64,000 bases of DNA from Aquanectria penicillioides (GCA_003415625.1 PYIU01000001.1:4898746-4962745); one strand, 5' to 3'; shown: positions 22,183 to 34,700, counted from the stretch's first letter. Notes: generated from the letters alone by a model not told the origin. Made by a program: numbers and translations.

Positions 22183-23897
22183 TCAAACATTCTTCTCAAT
22201 GGGGTAAATGTTCAAACTATCCGATATACGCTGAGGCTCACGCGATACTCGTCCATATACCCACCAGCAACCAAATACAAGCGTTGTCAACAGTAGCGAA
22301 GTTCCAATGTAGACTGGCCAATTTTTGTCATCGTCAAGCTTCACGAGGTTCGTGGTCCATAAGGTCTGTGGCCGTGCTAGTTAGCCTGAGCGTTTCAAAA
22401 CGTGATTAAAGCACCAAGATCTGGTTTTGAAGCTGCGGTAGCTGGGCAAACCAAAACATACCGCAATGTAGGTGAAGGGAAGGAAAAACAATGTTAAGAT
22501 GGCAATTCCTTTAACTGTTTTGCTGTCGTGAGCCGTTAACCTCGCGATTGTGAGGTTGACTTTGCTATCCTTTTGAGCAATTAGCTGGTATGACTGGGGA
22601 CATTGGTTAGCACTGGGATAGTCATGGCATATGGTTGAAAATACGGACCACATTAATGTTCTCTCTCAGCCGATTTGTCACTTCGGACAGTCGATCTGCC
22701 AAGGCATCGCACTGCACAAATGTGGTATCAAATGATTCCACCAGGCCAGAAATGTGCCGCATTGGCAGCTTGTTGTACCCGAGACGCTGACGCCTCTTGT
22801 TCATTTCTGTGCTTGCATCTATGAAGAATTTTCCGAATTTTAACCCAAATGACAATACAGTATGACAATGGCATAGTTCTAAATGAGTGGCGTGGATTTG
22901 GTTGAGGAGGACTCCAGGTTTGGAAAGCTCTTCAAACCGTAGAGAGTCAATTTCTTGAAGTTTCCACTGTGGACGAGAGGTGTTGGTCAGGGTTTCGACC
23001 TCGACGACCTCTTTCCAGAGCACAGAAAACCATTTCCCCCAGAGCTGGAAGCGGTTCTCGTATATGTATGAAAGGAGGTGCAAGGGATGCATTCTTAGTG
23101 CTTCGGTATGAGTCGCACAGAATGATCGGATGGAGCGCATGTCTTCGCTTGTGACACAGCTAAGGAGGGCAAAAGAATTCATGGTGGATAGCTGAATTCG
23201 GATTGTGCCAAGAACCGATGAACTGCTCCGTGGACAGCGAAATATAAAGGCTAGAGGCGACCAGACACGTTAGCAAGTTCAATGACATGTAGCAGCTGGC
23301 AGTTTGTCCATGTCGTACTCATATATGTGGGGTTTTCGTCGTCATCGTCATCATACTGAAAGTAAGAGTGCACATGAGGTAGAAGGGCGGTGAAGAGCTT
23401 GTGAGTTGTAGTGCCACAAAATCCTGCCACCTCGATCAAGTGCTGGAGTGTATCTCGACGAATCCGCAACGTGGTCGATGAAGATCGTCCAAATGCCACG
23501 TCTGCTAGTACAGTGCTTCGTGTTGTGAGTAAAGAGTCTTCCACATCATTGCACCAAAGGAATGGATAGACCTACACAAGAACAAGCCTAGGTGGGTTGC
23601 CCCCGTGATTATCTTCTTTATCGTGATGATCCCAAAACGTAGACTATGGCGGTGTCAAAATAACTCGTCGCCGAGCGAGGTAAAATCACTTCGATAACCG
23701 AAATGGCGTACATAGCTCGAGAGCCTCCTTCTCAACCCAATGTCATCTAACAAATCTTCTTGTCTCCCCGGTATACTACTGTCCCAGAGTTGTGCCATGG
23801 TGTTGGATGTGAAAATCGATTCCACCCTTGGGAGGAACGGGGGTGCCCGTGAGCCTATGGGCGGCGAAGGTGGTTTAGATTGACTCCACGAATCCAT
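22183..23897 (-). CDS. CorA-like Mg2+ transporter-domain protein, 5' part disrupted
   Basis: The parts that read well on the minus strand are 23571-23319 ('VYPFLWCNDVEDSLL...'), 23250-22649 ('FRCPRSSSSVLGTIRIQLS...RLRENINV'), 22593-22462 ('SYQLIAQKDSKVNLTIARLT', then a first membrane helix 'GIAILTLFFLPFTYIA') and 22365-22183 (second helix 'YIGTSLLLTTLVFGCWWVY', stop 22185-22183). Phases agree across all three introns. This layout, a long soluble helical domain followed by two C-terminal helices, is that of fungal CorA-like proteins. The canonical GMN motif is not visible. The 5' piece from ATG 23897 ('MDSWSQSKPPSPP', 'VESIFTSNTMAQLWDS') ends in TGA at 23657-23655. Another stop, TAG at 23574-23572, directly precedes 'VYPFLW', and no canonical in-phase intron removes both. 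The gene is either a pseudogene or needs an unusual splice. Confidence 0.62.
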
Positions 23898-24826
23898 GAC
23901 AGAAGCTATTGAGAGCAGAGGAAAAAGGAGAGATAGATAGGAATGAAGGAGGATGTTTATTGAATATTGTGTGGATCGATAGTAGTCTACCGATCGTGAC
24001 TGACGCAGATAACGAGTTATAAATGCAATGTCCAAGTGGTAGAAATGGTTCTCATCTTCTATGGCAGAGAGGGGCTGTGCGCTTGAGCGGCGCTTAGGCA
24101 GAGACCAGGGCAGTCAACAGTTCAGCTGAGGTGATGAGTGCATGCAGGAAGCTGGCACGCGCCGTGTCGTGACCTGCAGGGCACTCGCCTCTCAGCCTTA
24201 TCTAGGCTTCGTCAGTGCACTTTTCTTTGCAAAAGCTCGGATAAAACAGAAGTGGAAAATGGAGCTGCGGAGGCGAAGCATGACAGTCAAGGAAAGCTCC
24301 TATCACCGTGACTCTGATGTGCGCACCAGTTGGTCTGGGAGCGAGTCTGACAGAGGTGGATACTTCAATAACCTGGCATGACAAACTACCTACTTTGGCT
24401 GGCAATATTTCCGCGATGCATGCGCAACTCCACTGAAATTGTTTTTCCAAACACAGAGGCAAATTAATGCATTGGTAAAAAGAGTGTCGTTATTCAGCCA
24501 CTTGTCTCATCTAGGTCTGTAGATTCACATTTGTCTTCCATAGTCAGTTCCCGAACCCTCTTCGCGATTCCAAATCCGCAGGACCAAGCGCAATGCGAAT
24601 TATTGCAACAGCTCTCAACAGTTCCGCCAGATGAAATGAGCGGGAACAGTTTGCGCTTAACCAAAAACTTGGGAATTATTCAACTTTGTTCAACGCACAA
24701 AAGACCAAATTCAATGGTGATGATAATATGCTGAGTCGCATTTAACATCTTGTTTCACTCCCTGTGTGTTATCCGTGTACCATAACTCCTATCCCATCCA
24801 TGTCCCGGTAATTGTCATTTGTTTAT
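23898..24826. other. Intergenic region without recognisable gene
   Basis: This includes the presumed promoter of the CorA-like gene and the 3' flank of the small Gly-rich gene. It is AT-rich, with short frames only. Confidence 0.4.
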
Positions 24827-25105
24827 TTACTGTCGCTTCCACTGACCCGCGTTCTCGGCGCCCTTGGACACGCTGTTGAGACCGTTCTCAACACCAGTGC
24901 CGAGGTTGCCTAGCCCATCGCCGATGGGTCGTCCGAGGTCACCCGTGATGCTCGTGAGGGTGTTGCCCAACCCCCGTGTTGCCGCTCCGGTCACGCCGCC
25001 AACTGTACGGCCAAGGCCGCCGACGGTGTTGCCCAGGGTGCTGGTGATAAACTTGGCGCCGCCGGTGGCGGTATCGGTGGCGTTCTTGTTGCTGTTGTTG
25101 TTCAT
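24827..25105 (-). CDS. Small Gly/Thr-rich low-complexity protein
   Basis: An intronless frame of 92 residues starts at ATG 25105 and ends at 24827. After a short Asn-rich start the sequence is built from degenerate repeats of the type 'G-N-T-V-G-G-L-G-R-T-V-G-G', 'GAATRGLGNTL', 'GDLGRPIGDGLGNLG', ending 'SKGAENAGQWKRQ'. There is no signal peptide or membrane segment. The amphiphilic Gly-x-x spacing resembles small stress- or LEA-like proteins of fungi, but I cannot assign a function. The upstream in-frame extension to 25261 lacks this composition and is probably leader. GC-rich third positions within an AT-rich neighbourhood support real coding. Confidence 0.7.
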   Translation of the reverse strand: MNNNSNKNATDTATGGAKFITSTLGNTVGGLGRTVGGVTGAATRGLGNTLTSITGDLGRPIGDGLGNLGTGVENGLNSVSKGAENAGQWKRQ

Positions 25106-25799
25106 GGTGTAGGGTAATGATGGACGAGCAGATGGTCCACGATTGTTTTGTTTTGGAGGTGATGAGAAAATGATTGTTTGATGATATTTTTTGTTGGATA
25201 TTGTTAGAAAACAATGTCCAGAAAGACCAAGAGCATGGTCGTCTTTTGACCTCATCCTCACTTACATGTGAGAAATGATCATCCACCAAACACCCTTCGA
25301 ATATGACGTCAATCGACCCTGTTCACAGTGGTATCAACACCACCCCATTGGAACAGGTTTTGCACAACAATAACCCTGTTCATGTTTGGAATGACGTCCT
25401 GGTGCAACTAATTACGCCTCCGAAACACCGATATTGCACACTCTGCTGAAGATATGTCGTCAGATCAGAACCCATGATCGGGATTATGTAGGGTAGGGAG
25501 CCATTGAAACAAGGCAAATCGAGCACACAACCCCGCCCATAGAAGCTCGCAATTTCTCGTGGATTCTTTATGATGTAATCCAGTGGGTATTAGAATCCTT
25601 CATGCATTCCGTTCCTTGAAATTATTCTCATATCTATCGTTATCCGCTATTAAGGTGTGATTGGGTTTGCAAGACATGATGGTTTGTATCGGACTGGAGA
25701 CACTCTCTGTTGGTTGGGAATCCATTTCTGAGTAGTCATAAAATTAGAATAATGGGAATATTTCTCATGGACACTATGCTTTTAGTCTATCACTCGCTT
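25106..25799. other. Intergenic region upstream of the small Gly-rich gene
   Basis: It holds the promoter of the minus-strand Gly-rich gene and the 3' flank of DBP7. No other gene is seen. The region near 25290-25420 has several TGACGTC-like strings (ATGACGTCAAT at about 25301 and ATGACGTCCTG at about 25391) that resemble CRE/bZIP sites. Confidence 0.4.
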
Positions 25800-28028
25800 T
25801 TAACCAATATTGAACTCGTCTGCCGCAGAGTTCATCAACATCCTGCTCTTCCTGTTAATGATAGCACGGGCAGATCTTTCGTCGCTGGGCTTGTCCCTAT
25901 CGTCATCCTTGTCCTTGCCCACATCCTTGCGTCCTCGTTTCTTTGTTTTCCTCTCCACGCCTGCGCCAATACCACCGGGTGCTTCTCTAAGACCGTAGCT
26001 CTTCGCGGTGTGACCAAGATGGAGCTCTGTCATATCGAAATGCGCCCTCTCCTCTTTGATATGAGTGGCATACGCTCGAATGTGTGATTTAAAACCATTC
26101 CGAGCCAGATCCAGTCGTTTGGAGTCCTCGAGAAGGCGTTGCTCGAAGTGAAGTTGCAGTGTTTCAGCCTTGTCGTGATAAGATTGTCCTTCAGTAGGAG
26201 CTGCCGATGTTTCGACTGGGAACTCGAGTTTGGTCATCATGCCCTTTTGAAGAATTGAATCGTACGGCTGGGGGGTCGGGGGCGTAGATGCCTTGAGTAG
26301 CTCGATGTATCCCTCTTCGGTACCTGGCAATAGGAACAACATAGCATCACCTGGCCGACCAGCTCGAGCAGTTCGTCCAACTCGGTGAATGTGATCAGCA
26401 AAGCAGAAGGCAGGATCGTACTCAATAACCAGGTCGACTGAAGGAATATCGAGACCTCGAGATGAAACATCGGTGGTGATAAGGAGAGAGGGTGATTTGC
26501 AGGCGGAGAAGGATTTCAGAGTAGCGGTTCGGATAGGTTGAGACAAGGAGCCGTGCATTCTGTGGAGAACCACCTCGGGGCTCGCGGGGGAGGTCATATA
26601 AGCGGCTTTCGAAACCGTCTTTGATACTGATTCCGCATCCTTTGATGATGCAACAGGCGCATCATCTTTGTTCGGGTCCCTCAAAAGTTCGTAGTGAAAA
26701 TCGACAGAATCAGCGCAAGACATGAAGACAATAGCTTTCATGGTACGCCCACGACGGGAAAAAGTGGCCTTGAGGAATGAAACGAGTGTTACCAGTCGCA
26801 ATTTGGCTGGGACAATGGTGTAGGACTGATGAAGCTGGGCCGGTGCCTTCATGGCTTTATCATCGTCGACCTTGACATCCTCTTTCTCAGCGGCCAAGAA
26901 GGTTGCGTCTGCTAAACTCATCTCTCCAAGCTTCTGCACATTCATCTTCATTGTCGCAGAGCAAAGAACAGTTACTCTTCGTTCAGGAAGGGATTTTAGA
27001 GGGGTTCCGTCTGAAAGCTTGTCAGAAACCTCAACCTTTCGAAGCGCATCAATCGTCTTCTTCAGATCATCTTCGAAACCCAGGTCCATGAGCCTATCAC
27101 CTTCATCAAGAATCAACCATCTCACAGTGCTAAGATTAAGCGCCTTTGTATTGTCGATGTGATCGGCTAGTCGTCCGGGGGTTGCAACGAGGAAGTTCAC
27201 GCCCTTGCGTATTCGTGCCTTTTCGGCCTTCTTCGATTCTCCACCAGTGATCGCTGTCGATACAAGCCATGGGAACGGCCTAATAAGTTGCTCGAGGACT
27301 GTATGCGTTTGTTTCGCAAGTTCTCGGGTCGGCGCAACGATGATGGCGAACACCCCAGAGTCTCGGTGGAGTTGTGCCTTTCCTCGCTCACTCAAGAGAA
27401 GGACTCGGTGAAGCATGGGCAATAGGTAGGAGTAAGTCTTTCCGGAACCGGTTTCGGCCTGAACGAAGGCATCTGAACTGTTGGACATCATGTGTGGAAT
27501 GACCTTCTTCTGAATTGCGGTTGGCCGTTCCAGTCCCATTTTCTTCAGTTCCTCCACAAGGCGGGCCGAAATTGTAAGGGAACCAAAACTTGCAACATCA
27601 GAAAGGGGCGCATTGGTAGGCTCTGGTGCAGTCCATTCGGAGGGATTTTCGTCCAACTCGGTCTTTTGAGCAGGGTTGAAGGAAAAGAGTCGTGAGATGA
27701 CCTGGCGATCACCCTTCCCGCCACCCGCTTGTTGATTTCGAGATTGACCTGTCGCGCCTTCAGCGCCCGAGGACCTATCTCGATGAAGGTGCCTTGTCGA
27801 TGGATTGAAGTCGAACCTCCTACCAAATTCATCGTTGTCCGTCCTCTGGCGTTTCGTGGATCTCTGGTAGTCGCCGTCATCTGTCACTGGCCTGGGCCCA
27901 GTGGATTTCCCAGAAGCTTGCCTCTCAGCGTGTTTCCGGTCCCTCCAGCGGCCGCCCTTGAATTTTACCTGAGGCTTGATGGGACCAGAGCCCAAATCAA
28001 AGTTTAGGAGCATGCCATCGTCCGCCAT
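25800..28028 (-). CDS. DBP7: ATP-dependent RNA helicase Dbp7 (DEAD-box, 60S ribosome biogenesis)
   Basis: A single exon encodes 742 residues, starting 'MADDGMLLNFDLGSG', typical of Dbp7. Motifs in order are: Q motif 'RPTAIQKKVIPHMM' (168-181), motif I 'AETGSGKT' (191-198), Ia 'PTRELA' (233-238), 'TPGRL' (283-287), motif II 'DEGD' (308-311), the DEGD variant as in Dbp7 rather than DEAD, motif III 'SAT' (357-359), 'TTDVSSRGLDIP' and motif VI 'HRVGRTARAGRPGD'. A Dbp7-type C-terminal extension follows, rich in Lys/Arg near its end. Dbp7 is a nucleolar helicase acting in early large-subunit assembly. It is divergent from the PPR gene across 3.7 kb. Confidence 0.97.
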   Translation of the reverse strand: MADDGMLLNFDLGSGPIKPQVKFKGGRWRDRKHAERQASGKSTGPRPVTDDGDYQRSTKRQRTDNDEFGRRFDFNPSTRHLHRDRSSGAEGATGQSRNQQAGGGKGDRQVISRLFSFNPAQKTELDENPSEWTAPEPTNAPLSDVASFGSLTISARLVEELKKMGLERPTAIQKKVIPHMMSNSSDAFVQAETGSGKTYSYLLPMLHRVLLLSERGKAQLHRDSGVFAIIVAPTRELAKQTHTVLEQLIRPFPWLVSTAITGGESKKAEKARIRKGVNFLVATPGRLADHIDNTKALNLSTVRWLILDEGDRLMDLGFEDDLKKTIDALRKVEVSDKLSDGTPLKSLPERRVTVLCSATMKMNVQKLGEMSLADATFLAAEKEDVKVDDDKAMKAPAQLHQSYTIVPAKLRLVTLVSFLKATFSRRGRTMKAIVFMSCADSVDFHYELLRDPNKDDAPVASSKDAESVSKTVSKAAYMTSPASPEVVLHRMHGSLSQPIRTATLKSFSACKSPSLLITTDVSSRGLDIPSVDLVIEYDPAFCFADHIHRVGRTARAGRPGDAMLFLLPGTEEGYIELLKASTPPTPQPYDSILQKGMMTKLEFPVETSAAPTEGQSYHDKAETLQLHFEQRLLEDSKRLDLARNGFKSHIRAYATHIKEERAHFDMTELHLGHTAKSYGLREAPGGIGAGVERKTKKRGRKDVGKDKDDDRDKPSDERSARAIINRKSRMLMNSAADEFNIG

Positions 28029-31000
28029 GATGTCGGACCTCGAACAAGTCGTTGAGGTTAGGTGGGGCTTGATGTGAGATGCTATCTCAGGAAAAAAGTT
28101 TCGGAGGTGACATTTTCTCCCCTTATCGATAACAATATCTTATCTTATCTTATCCACATCCACTGTCCCACTACAGTTTTATGCAAGATCAAAACGAGCC
28201 GTCCGCGCCACGTGGGAATCCTGTCACTCCCCCAAGCACTAGATAAAGAAACCAAAGGCAATGGATATTGAGCTTGTCCCTTGAACTTCAATTCATGATG
28301 AACACTCATCGAAATTCTGTGGGGCATGATACAGAGCCTGCAATTGGCTTTATGATTTCAAAGACAAAAGATTGAAAAAGCTATGCAAGGGGAACTTGAA
28401 TGTGGGTATCTTCTTCACCGCGGCTTGTTCCCTGGCCTAGTGACGTGTATCTGAGAGTCACCGCCAAAGCAATGACTGCCTCAAGAGGAAAAGATCGAGA
28501 TCTCCGGATTTAGATCCTGCATTGAAATACGAAGGTGGAGGGACCGAGCCCGCTGGGTCTGTACGCGAGGCATATTCGCGTCCCGTGTAATTTCGATCCC
28601 CCGGATTGAAGCACATAAGCACAGCCAGAGGCGTTTAAATGCACAGTGATGCAAATAGGTATGTCATTATAGTTCGTGGATTTGGGTGCAGATGACCAGC
28701 ATCGTAGCGCTGGATGTGAATGGCTATGCAGCATTGAGAAGCAAATCAAAGGACAGGATGCTTCTAGTAAACTCGACCGGGATGACCGGTCATCGACACG
28801 CAATGCATTGGAATTCAAATGACAGACATCGATCTGATGGGACCGGCCATTTACGCTGTGGCTCGCCTTTAAGGGTAATCACCGAGGCCGTGTTGTAATT
28901 GACCAACGACCATTAAGCCGAAGTGTTACGGCGGCAGTGGAGGCAAAATCGGCCATGCACTGCTGATGGGATTCGGGGCGCGGGGCAAGAGAGAACGCCG
29001 ACGCAGCCTCAAATCTGCTCGGGTTCGCCGCAAAGCCTCTGGGGACGGGAGAGAGAACGACAGCCAAGGGATATGTCAGCCAGCAGCTAGATGCTCCGTG
29101 GCATCCGGGAGCAAGACGGGATTTTTTCGTTGCCCTGGTCCATGTGACGGATCGAAAACTGCAGCCCTGTGGTTCCCCATGGCTTACTGGTTTCCACTTT
29201 GCACCTTCACCATCTCTGAGCTAAACTTGGCTGGTGCTGACGTCGAGGCACTGCCTTGGGGAGGTTAATTTGGCCTTCTGTTTGACTTTTGTGGCTCACC
29301 CAGAAACAGTTTGACGGCTGGTGGACACGTATGCCGGGAGGGCTTGTAACGCCGGAGCAAGTAGGCAGCAAGCTACGTTCGCTCCCGAATGTTGGGAATC
29401 ACGGGGCCGAAGCCCTGCTTATTTCCCGGTGCATAGATTGCTCGGCCACAGAGAGCTGGCGCACGCGAGACATGACCGAGTCCGCCATGGCATATCAAGA
29501 GACGACGCTTCACCGAGGAAACATCTGGGATAACCGAGGAAGTTGGTCCCTGTTGTCATTGCTTTTCTGGACGAGCTCAACCATGATCCACATATACCCC
29601 CTGAAGGTAAGAGGAGCACTGAGAGCGCGACAGAGACAAATAAGAGACGGCGACAGTGAAAAATTCACATCGATTGCATTGGTGATTCACGCCATTGGAA
29701 GACCGAGCCCCCAAACCCTCTGGTTGGTAGCAGGCAGAAGAAATTCGGGGCAGCAGGCTGCGACCCGACAGGTTGGCTGTGGCCTGGACTTGAAGATGGC
29801 TTAGGCGTAGCCATGGATTCCGGCTTCTCCCTTGGGTCCACCAGGGACGGGAAGCCAGGCAAGGGAATTGGACGCATGGCTCGCAGGGATGGCCCAACGG
29901 CACCGGTTTGTTCTCGCCCCGGCCACCACAATGCCCGCCACAAAGCGTCTTGTAGTGTCTGCCACTTCTCTGGGCCCCTGGATCTACGGTTTGCGTCGTC
30001 GCAAAGTTGGTTCCGTCCGACCGTAGGTGCGTGTAAGCTTTAGTGTTGTGCGTAAATTGTCGTCATTTACGCGCATGCCTTGTTGTGGCCTTGGGAGGGT
30101 CGCGTGCGTGGAGAAGGTCAATGCATGGTACTGATGTCCGCAGTTACGGAAGAGCTATTGCAGTAGACTGACTGTGGCTTCCTGCGATCGACAATCACGT
30201 ACCCATAGATATGGATCCTCGTGATTAGAATCCTTGAACTGGCAGTACTTACGGACGTACTCTGTTGGAAAAAAAAAAAAAAAAAAAAAACCCTCTCGGT
30301 GGAGGTGGCGCTGATCAGTGATGGCTCGTGGAGTCTTGCTCCTTGGCTGGGCCATGGGAACAAAAGAAAATGCCCCGGACCAGAGGCGACTTCCGCCGGG
30401 GCGGTTCCCTGCGCGCGCTGGGATGGCAGTGACAGGGAGCTTGGGACCACCGCTTTCCAGCAGCTTCTGTTAGTTGGTCCAGGCGTTCTTGTCTCGTTTG
30501 CTCGTGTGCGAGAAAAAAAATTCAATAAAAAACAAAAAATGACTTGACTCTGAGTGGGTGATTGCACGCTCAGCGGAGTACCTAGCGGTACTAGGGAGTT
30601 CGCTACAATGCACTGCATCGCACACCGCAGAGGGCGCCCTCACCAGGAGCTGGGGCGCGGGGCCACTGGCGGGCTTGCCATCAACACCGCTGGAGAGGAA
30701 AGGCGAAGAGCGAAGTGTTCACAGGAAGCCACAGTGGGAACAACATGGAAGCCAGACAGGGGATGGGAGGGAAGCCTGCAGACGCGGTGCCCCAGGGAAA
30801 GACACGGGGGACAGGGTGCAACAAGGACAAGGCTTGAGTCATTCCAGAACCCGTGTCCACTAACAACACAAGCCCGCTCCGAGTCCACCCACCCTTCCAC
30901 GGGCATCCACACACACCCACACTAAACTCCGCGTCCGAAAGCCGCGCTCCTGGTCTGCGCTGTGACTTGGATGATCTGCAAGTACCGGCCACACCTACAC

Positions 31001-31713
31001 TTGGTGTGGCGGGTACCTCAAGCTGACCAGCCGGAGAACAAGATGGTGTCCGGTCCTAGACCTCCCAGGCTCGGTCCTAGGTGTTTGTCCAGTGCACATC
31101 TCGCTTTCCCCCCACAACAATGCCTCCAGACATATCTGAGCTGCCTCCAGCGCTTGGGGCACCAGCTGTAAACCGGGAAAAATACGTACTTCCTGTATCC
31201 ACCTCAGGCAAAGGAAAAAAGCTGCCCTCCCCCCAGTCCAACGCGCAGGCCACGCCTCATCCTCGTCCATCCCTCCCAGGAAAGCCCACTTCACCAAACA
31301 ACCCCAGACCAAAGATTCTTCTCAAGTCCAGCCTTTTCTTTCTGCTCTTTCCCACTTCCTTTTCTCCTTCTTCCTCCTCCCTCTCACAATTATCTACCTA
31401 ATTTGGTCTGCGCGTTTGTTTGACGGCTATCGCGCTGTCAAATGAACCTGCAATCGCTTTTCTCCCTTTTTTTTCCATGTAAGTGACTCTATTCCATTGG
31501 CCCGCACCTGCACCACGCTTTGGTCGCCCACCCCCAAAGATCTCGTGGCCCGACCACGATCTCATTGTCATCCGACTCGCGACTTCATTGCTGGGTCGTC
31601 CTCAGGCAGAATAACTCAGCCTTGATGCGATCCATTCATTCCTTCGATCCCTTCTGGTTCAACAGTCTGACCGAGCTTCCGCCTTAGTCTCCCCCCCACT
31701 AGGCTTGTTCTAA
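28029..31713. other. Long divergent intergenic region between DBP7 and the PPR gene
   Basis: No gene could be supported in these 3.7 kb. It contains a perfect 14-nt palindrome GATGACCGGTCATC (28781-28794), an A22 run (30269-30290) and a small hairpin CCACACC/GGTGTGG near 30988-31008. A CT-rich stretch (about 31320-31700) is the probable promoter and leader of the PPR gene. Several frames of 100-170 codons overlap each other on both strands and look random. Confidence 0.45.
30269..30290. repeat. A22 homopolymer
   Basis: This is an uninterrupted run of 22 A. The flanks show no evident target-site duplication or SINE body, so a retroposon tail is not established. Confidence 0.9.
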
Positions 31714-34700
31714 ATGCCTACTATATATTCCTCCCTCTACTCGAATTTCGTCCGTCAAGGATCAACATTCGCCAAATCTATCACCACCCACGGCTACGCT
31801 CAGTCCGTAGTCGCCGCCACCCACCCTCACGTCCTTAACTCCCAGAACCGACCCGTCTTTACTCGTCGAACTACCAAGTCCCGACTTGGTCGCCTCTCTA
31901 GCCTCCAGCTCCACTCTGCTTTCCACACCGAGAGAGTCACCGCTGTTGGTCTCGCCGAGCACCGACCCAGCCAAAACCATGGAGGTTTAGACGACTACTT
32001 CGAGGCTCTGCAGGAGCAGCAGGCCTCGGGCGAGCTTGATCCTGAATGGACCCAATTCGAGTTCCCTAAGCGGATCGAGTGGAAGCCCACCGCTTCCTCC
32101 ATTCTAACAAAGGACAGGGTTGCAGCATATGACAACGAGCACGCTATTCTCGAGGAAACTGATGCCGACTCGGCACTTTCCCTTGAGGACCAAGCGGTCC
32201 TCGCGCATATTGATGCTGCTCTTGAGAGGGAGATCGAGGCTCGGAGCCTCATCGAAGCCGCTGAAAATGCGTCTGGTGTTGGATCTCGTCCTCTCTCTCC
32301 CGCCCTCTCTCGATCGCGGACTCCTGCGAGTGTAGCTCGCAGCGCCACCCCACCCGCTGATCCTCAGTCTCAGTCCTATGCCGACCACCTTCACAAGCTT
32401 TCTGAGAGCGGTCGCTATGCTGAGATTCCTGCTGTCTTCGAGGCCATGCTAGCCACTGGCGTCCAACCGATCGCCAGTGCCTACAACGCCCTCCTTGTGG
32501 CAGCGATTCACATCCCTTCCAAGAAGATCGAGATCGTCTCCAAGGCCCTCGATGTCTATGCTGATATGCTTCGAAGGAGGGTGTCCCCTGATGCCGACAC
32601 CTACAACATCTTGGTCGGTCTCCTTGCTTCTCGCTGCCTGGAGGTCGCCGAGTTGAAGTCTGCACTTGAGGATAAGCGAATTCGCTTCGGTGGTATGGAC
32701 GAGCCCGGCAAGTTCATGCTTGCTTCCCACGAGCTTGAGCATGCTATCCTTTGTGAAGATGACCGACTTGACCTCGCGATCAAGTTGTTTGACACTTCTG
32801 TTGACACCGATGCGGCCATGTACTCCGCCGAGACGTATCATCAGCTGATATCAGCCTGCGCCCAAGCTGGCCGAACCGCCGATATGCTCCGGCTCTTTGA
32901 GCACATGGAGGCAAATCATGTTGTCCCCTTTGCTGCAGTCTTCCCCACCATGATTACCACTTTTGCTGGTTCTGGGGATCTGATTAGTGCTGTCGAGTGC
33001 TACAACGAGTACCGAAACTTGGCCATCGCCCACGACGAAGGCCAGGAGACTCTCCATGACCGGTTGGACGCTGAGGTGTACGCTGCCGTCATTAACGCTT
33101 ATGTTATCACTGACAAGATTGAGGGGGCTATGAAGTTTTTCAAGAAGATTGTGAACGAGTATGGTGTTCGAGCCGCTGATATCAAGGACGCTTTGGTCAC
33201 TACCGGCTTTGTCAAGGGCTTCATCGCCCGAGGCATCTACCAGGAGGCCTTCCACTGGGCACAAGCCGTCGAGGCCGAGTCTCGTGCTCGTGCCATGGGC
33301 AAGATTGCGACGATTGCCGCAGACAAGGACGACAAGGCCACGGCTGTTGCGGCCTTCTCCAGCATCCCTGATCACTTTGACGACCTGGCTACCCCTGCCA
33401 CCTCGATGCTTGCTATGAGCGTGCGAGAGGGCGACGTTGCCGCCGCCACTAACTACTGGAATGTCCTGGCTAACCCTGAGGTTCGCGCGACCGTCTCCTT
33501 CATTGAGCCCACCGCCATGTATGCCATTGCCTTGATTGGCTCTGGTCAGGTTGCTGAAGGTTTGGCTCAATCCGAGATGATGTTCCAGCGAATTCGAGCT
33601 ACCGAGACCGATGCCCGACCACATCTCGCGGAGGAGGTGGACGAAGGCATCGAGATCGTGACTCGATACATGGAGACACGTGGTATTGCCGATCCTCGCG
33701 AGATGGCTTCTGGTTTCCACCAACAGTCTACATCCCCGTACCTCGCAACCCCCGCCGTCCCTAGTTTCGAGGATACCTTCGACCCTTACGCCCACAACAC
33801 CGACTTCAAAGGATCTTCCATGATTGCTGATGACCTCGAGGGCAACCATGGCCGCAAAGGCCCCCGCCTGACAGAAGCCTTGAACCGATTCCGAAACATG
33901 CGACGTGCTGGCCGCCACCCTCGATATATCACATATGCTAAGCTCATCTCAGCCGCCGCTCGTGAGGGCAAGATGGATCTGTGCCATGACATTCTTGCCA
34001 TGGCCCGCACTGACATGCCCCTTATGCCCCAGTATGCCGTTGTTCGATATGGTTGGTCTAGCATCCTTGATGCGATGGTCGGTGCCTGCCTTACCCTGGG
34101 TAACCGTGGACGGGCTGAGCAGTTCCACCAGGAGTTGCTGGAAATGGGTGCTACCCCTTCCGCCAACACTTTTGGTCTGTATATCACCACCCTCAAGGAT
34201 TCCACGAAGACTTTTGACGAGGCTTCGGAAGCCGTCCGCATTTTCCACCGCGCCAAGGCTGAGGGTGTTGAGCCTAGCTCTTTCCTGTACAATGCTCTTA
34301 TTGGCAAGCTTGGCAAGGCTCGACGAATCGATGACTGCTTATTCTATTTTGCTGAGATGCGAGCTTTGGGAATCAAGCCTACTTCTGTCACCTATGGTAC
34401 TATTGTCAATGCTCTTTGCCGCGTCAGCGACGAAAAGTTTGCAGAGGAGCTGTTTGACGAGATGGAGGCTATGCCCAACTACAAGGCTCGCCCCGCCCCG
34501 TACAACAGCATGATGCAGTTCTTCTTGACAACTAAGCGAGACAAGGCCAAGGTTCTATCATATTACGAGCGCATGAAGGTCAAGGGCATTGCCCCCACTG
34601 CCCATACCTACAAGCTTCTGGTTGATACCCACGCTACTCTGGAGCCCGTTGACATGAACGCCGCCGAAGAGGTCCTGAGCATGATTCGCTCTTCTGGCCA

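Noticed and set aside
29289..29804. Frame of 171 codons in the DBP7-PPR spacer
   Set aside because: It overlaps equally long frames on the other strand; no motifs and no splice partners.
32851..33918. Minus-strand frame of 355 codons opposite the PPR gene
   Set aside because: It is antisense to a well-supported PPR coding sequence; Gly/Val/His-rich shadow composition.
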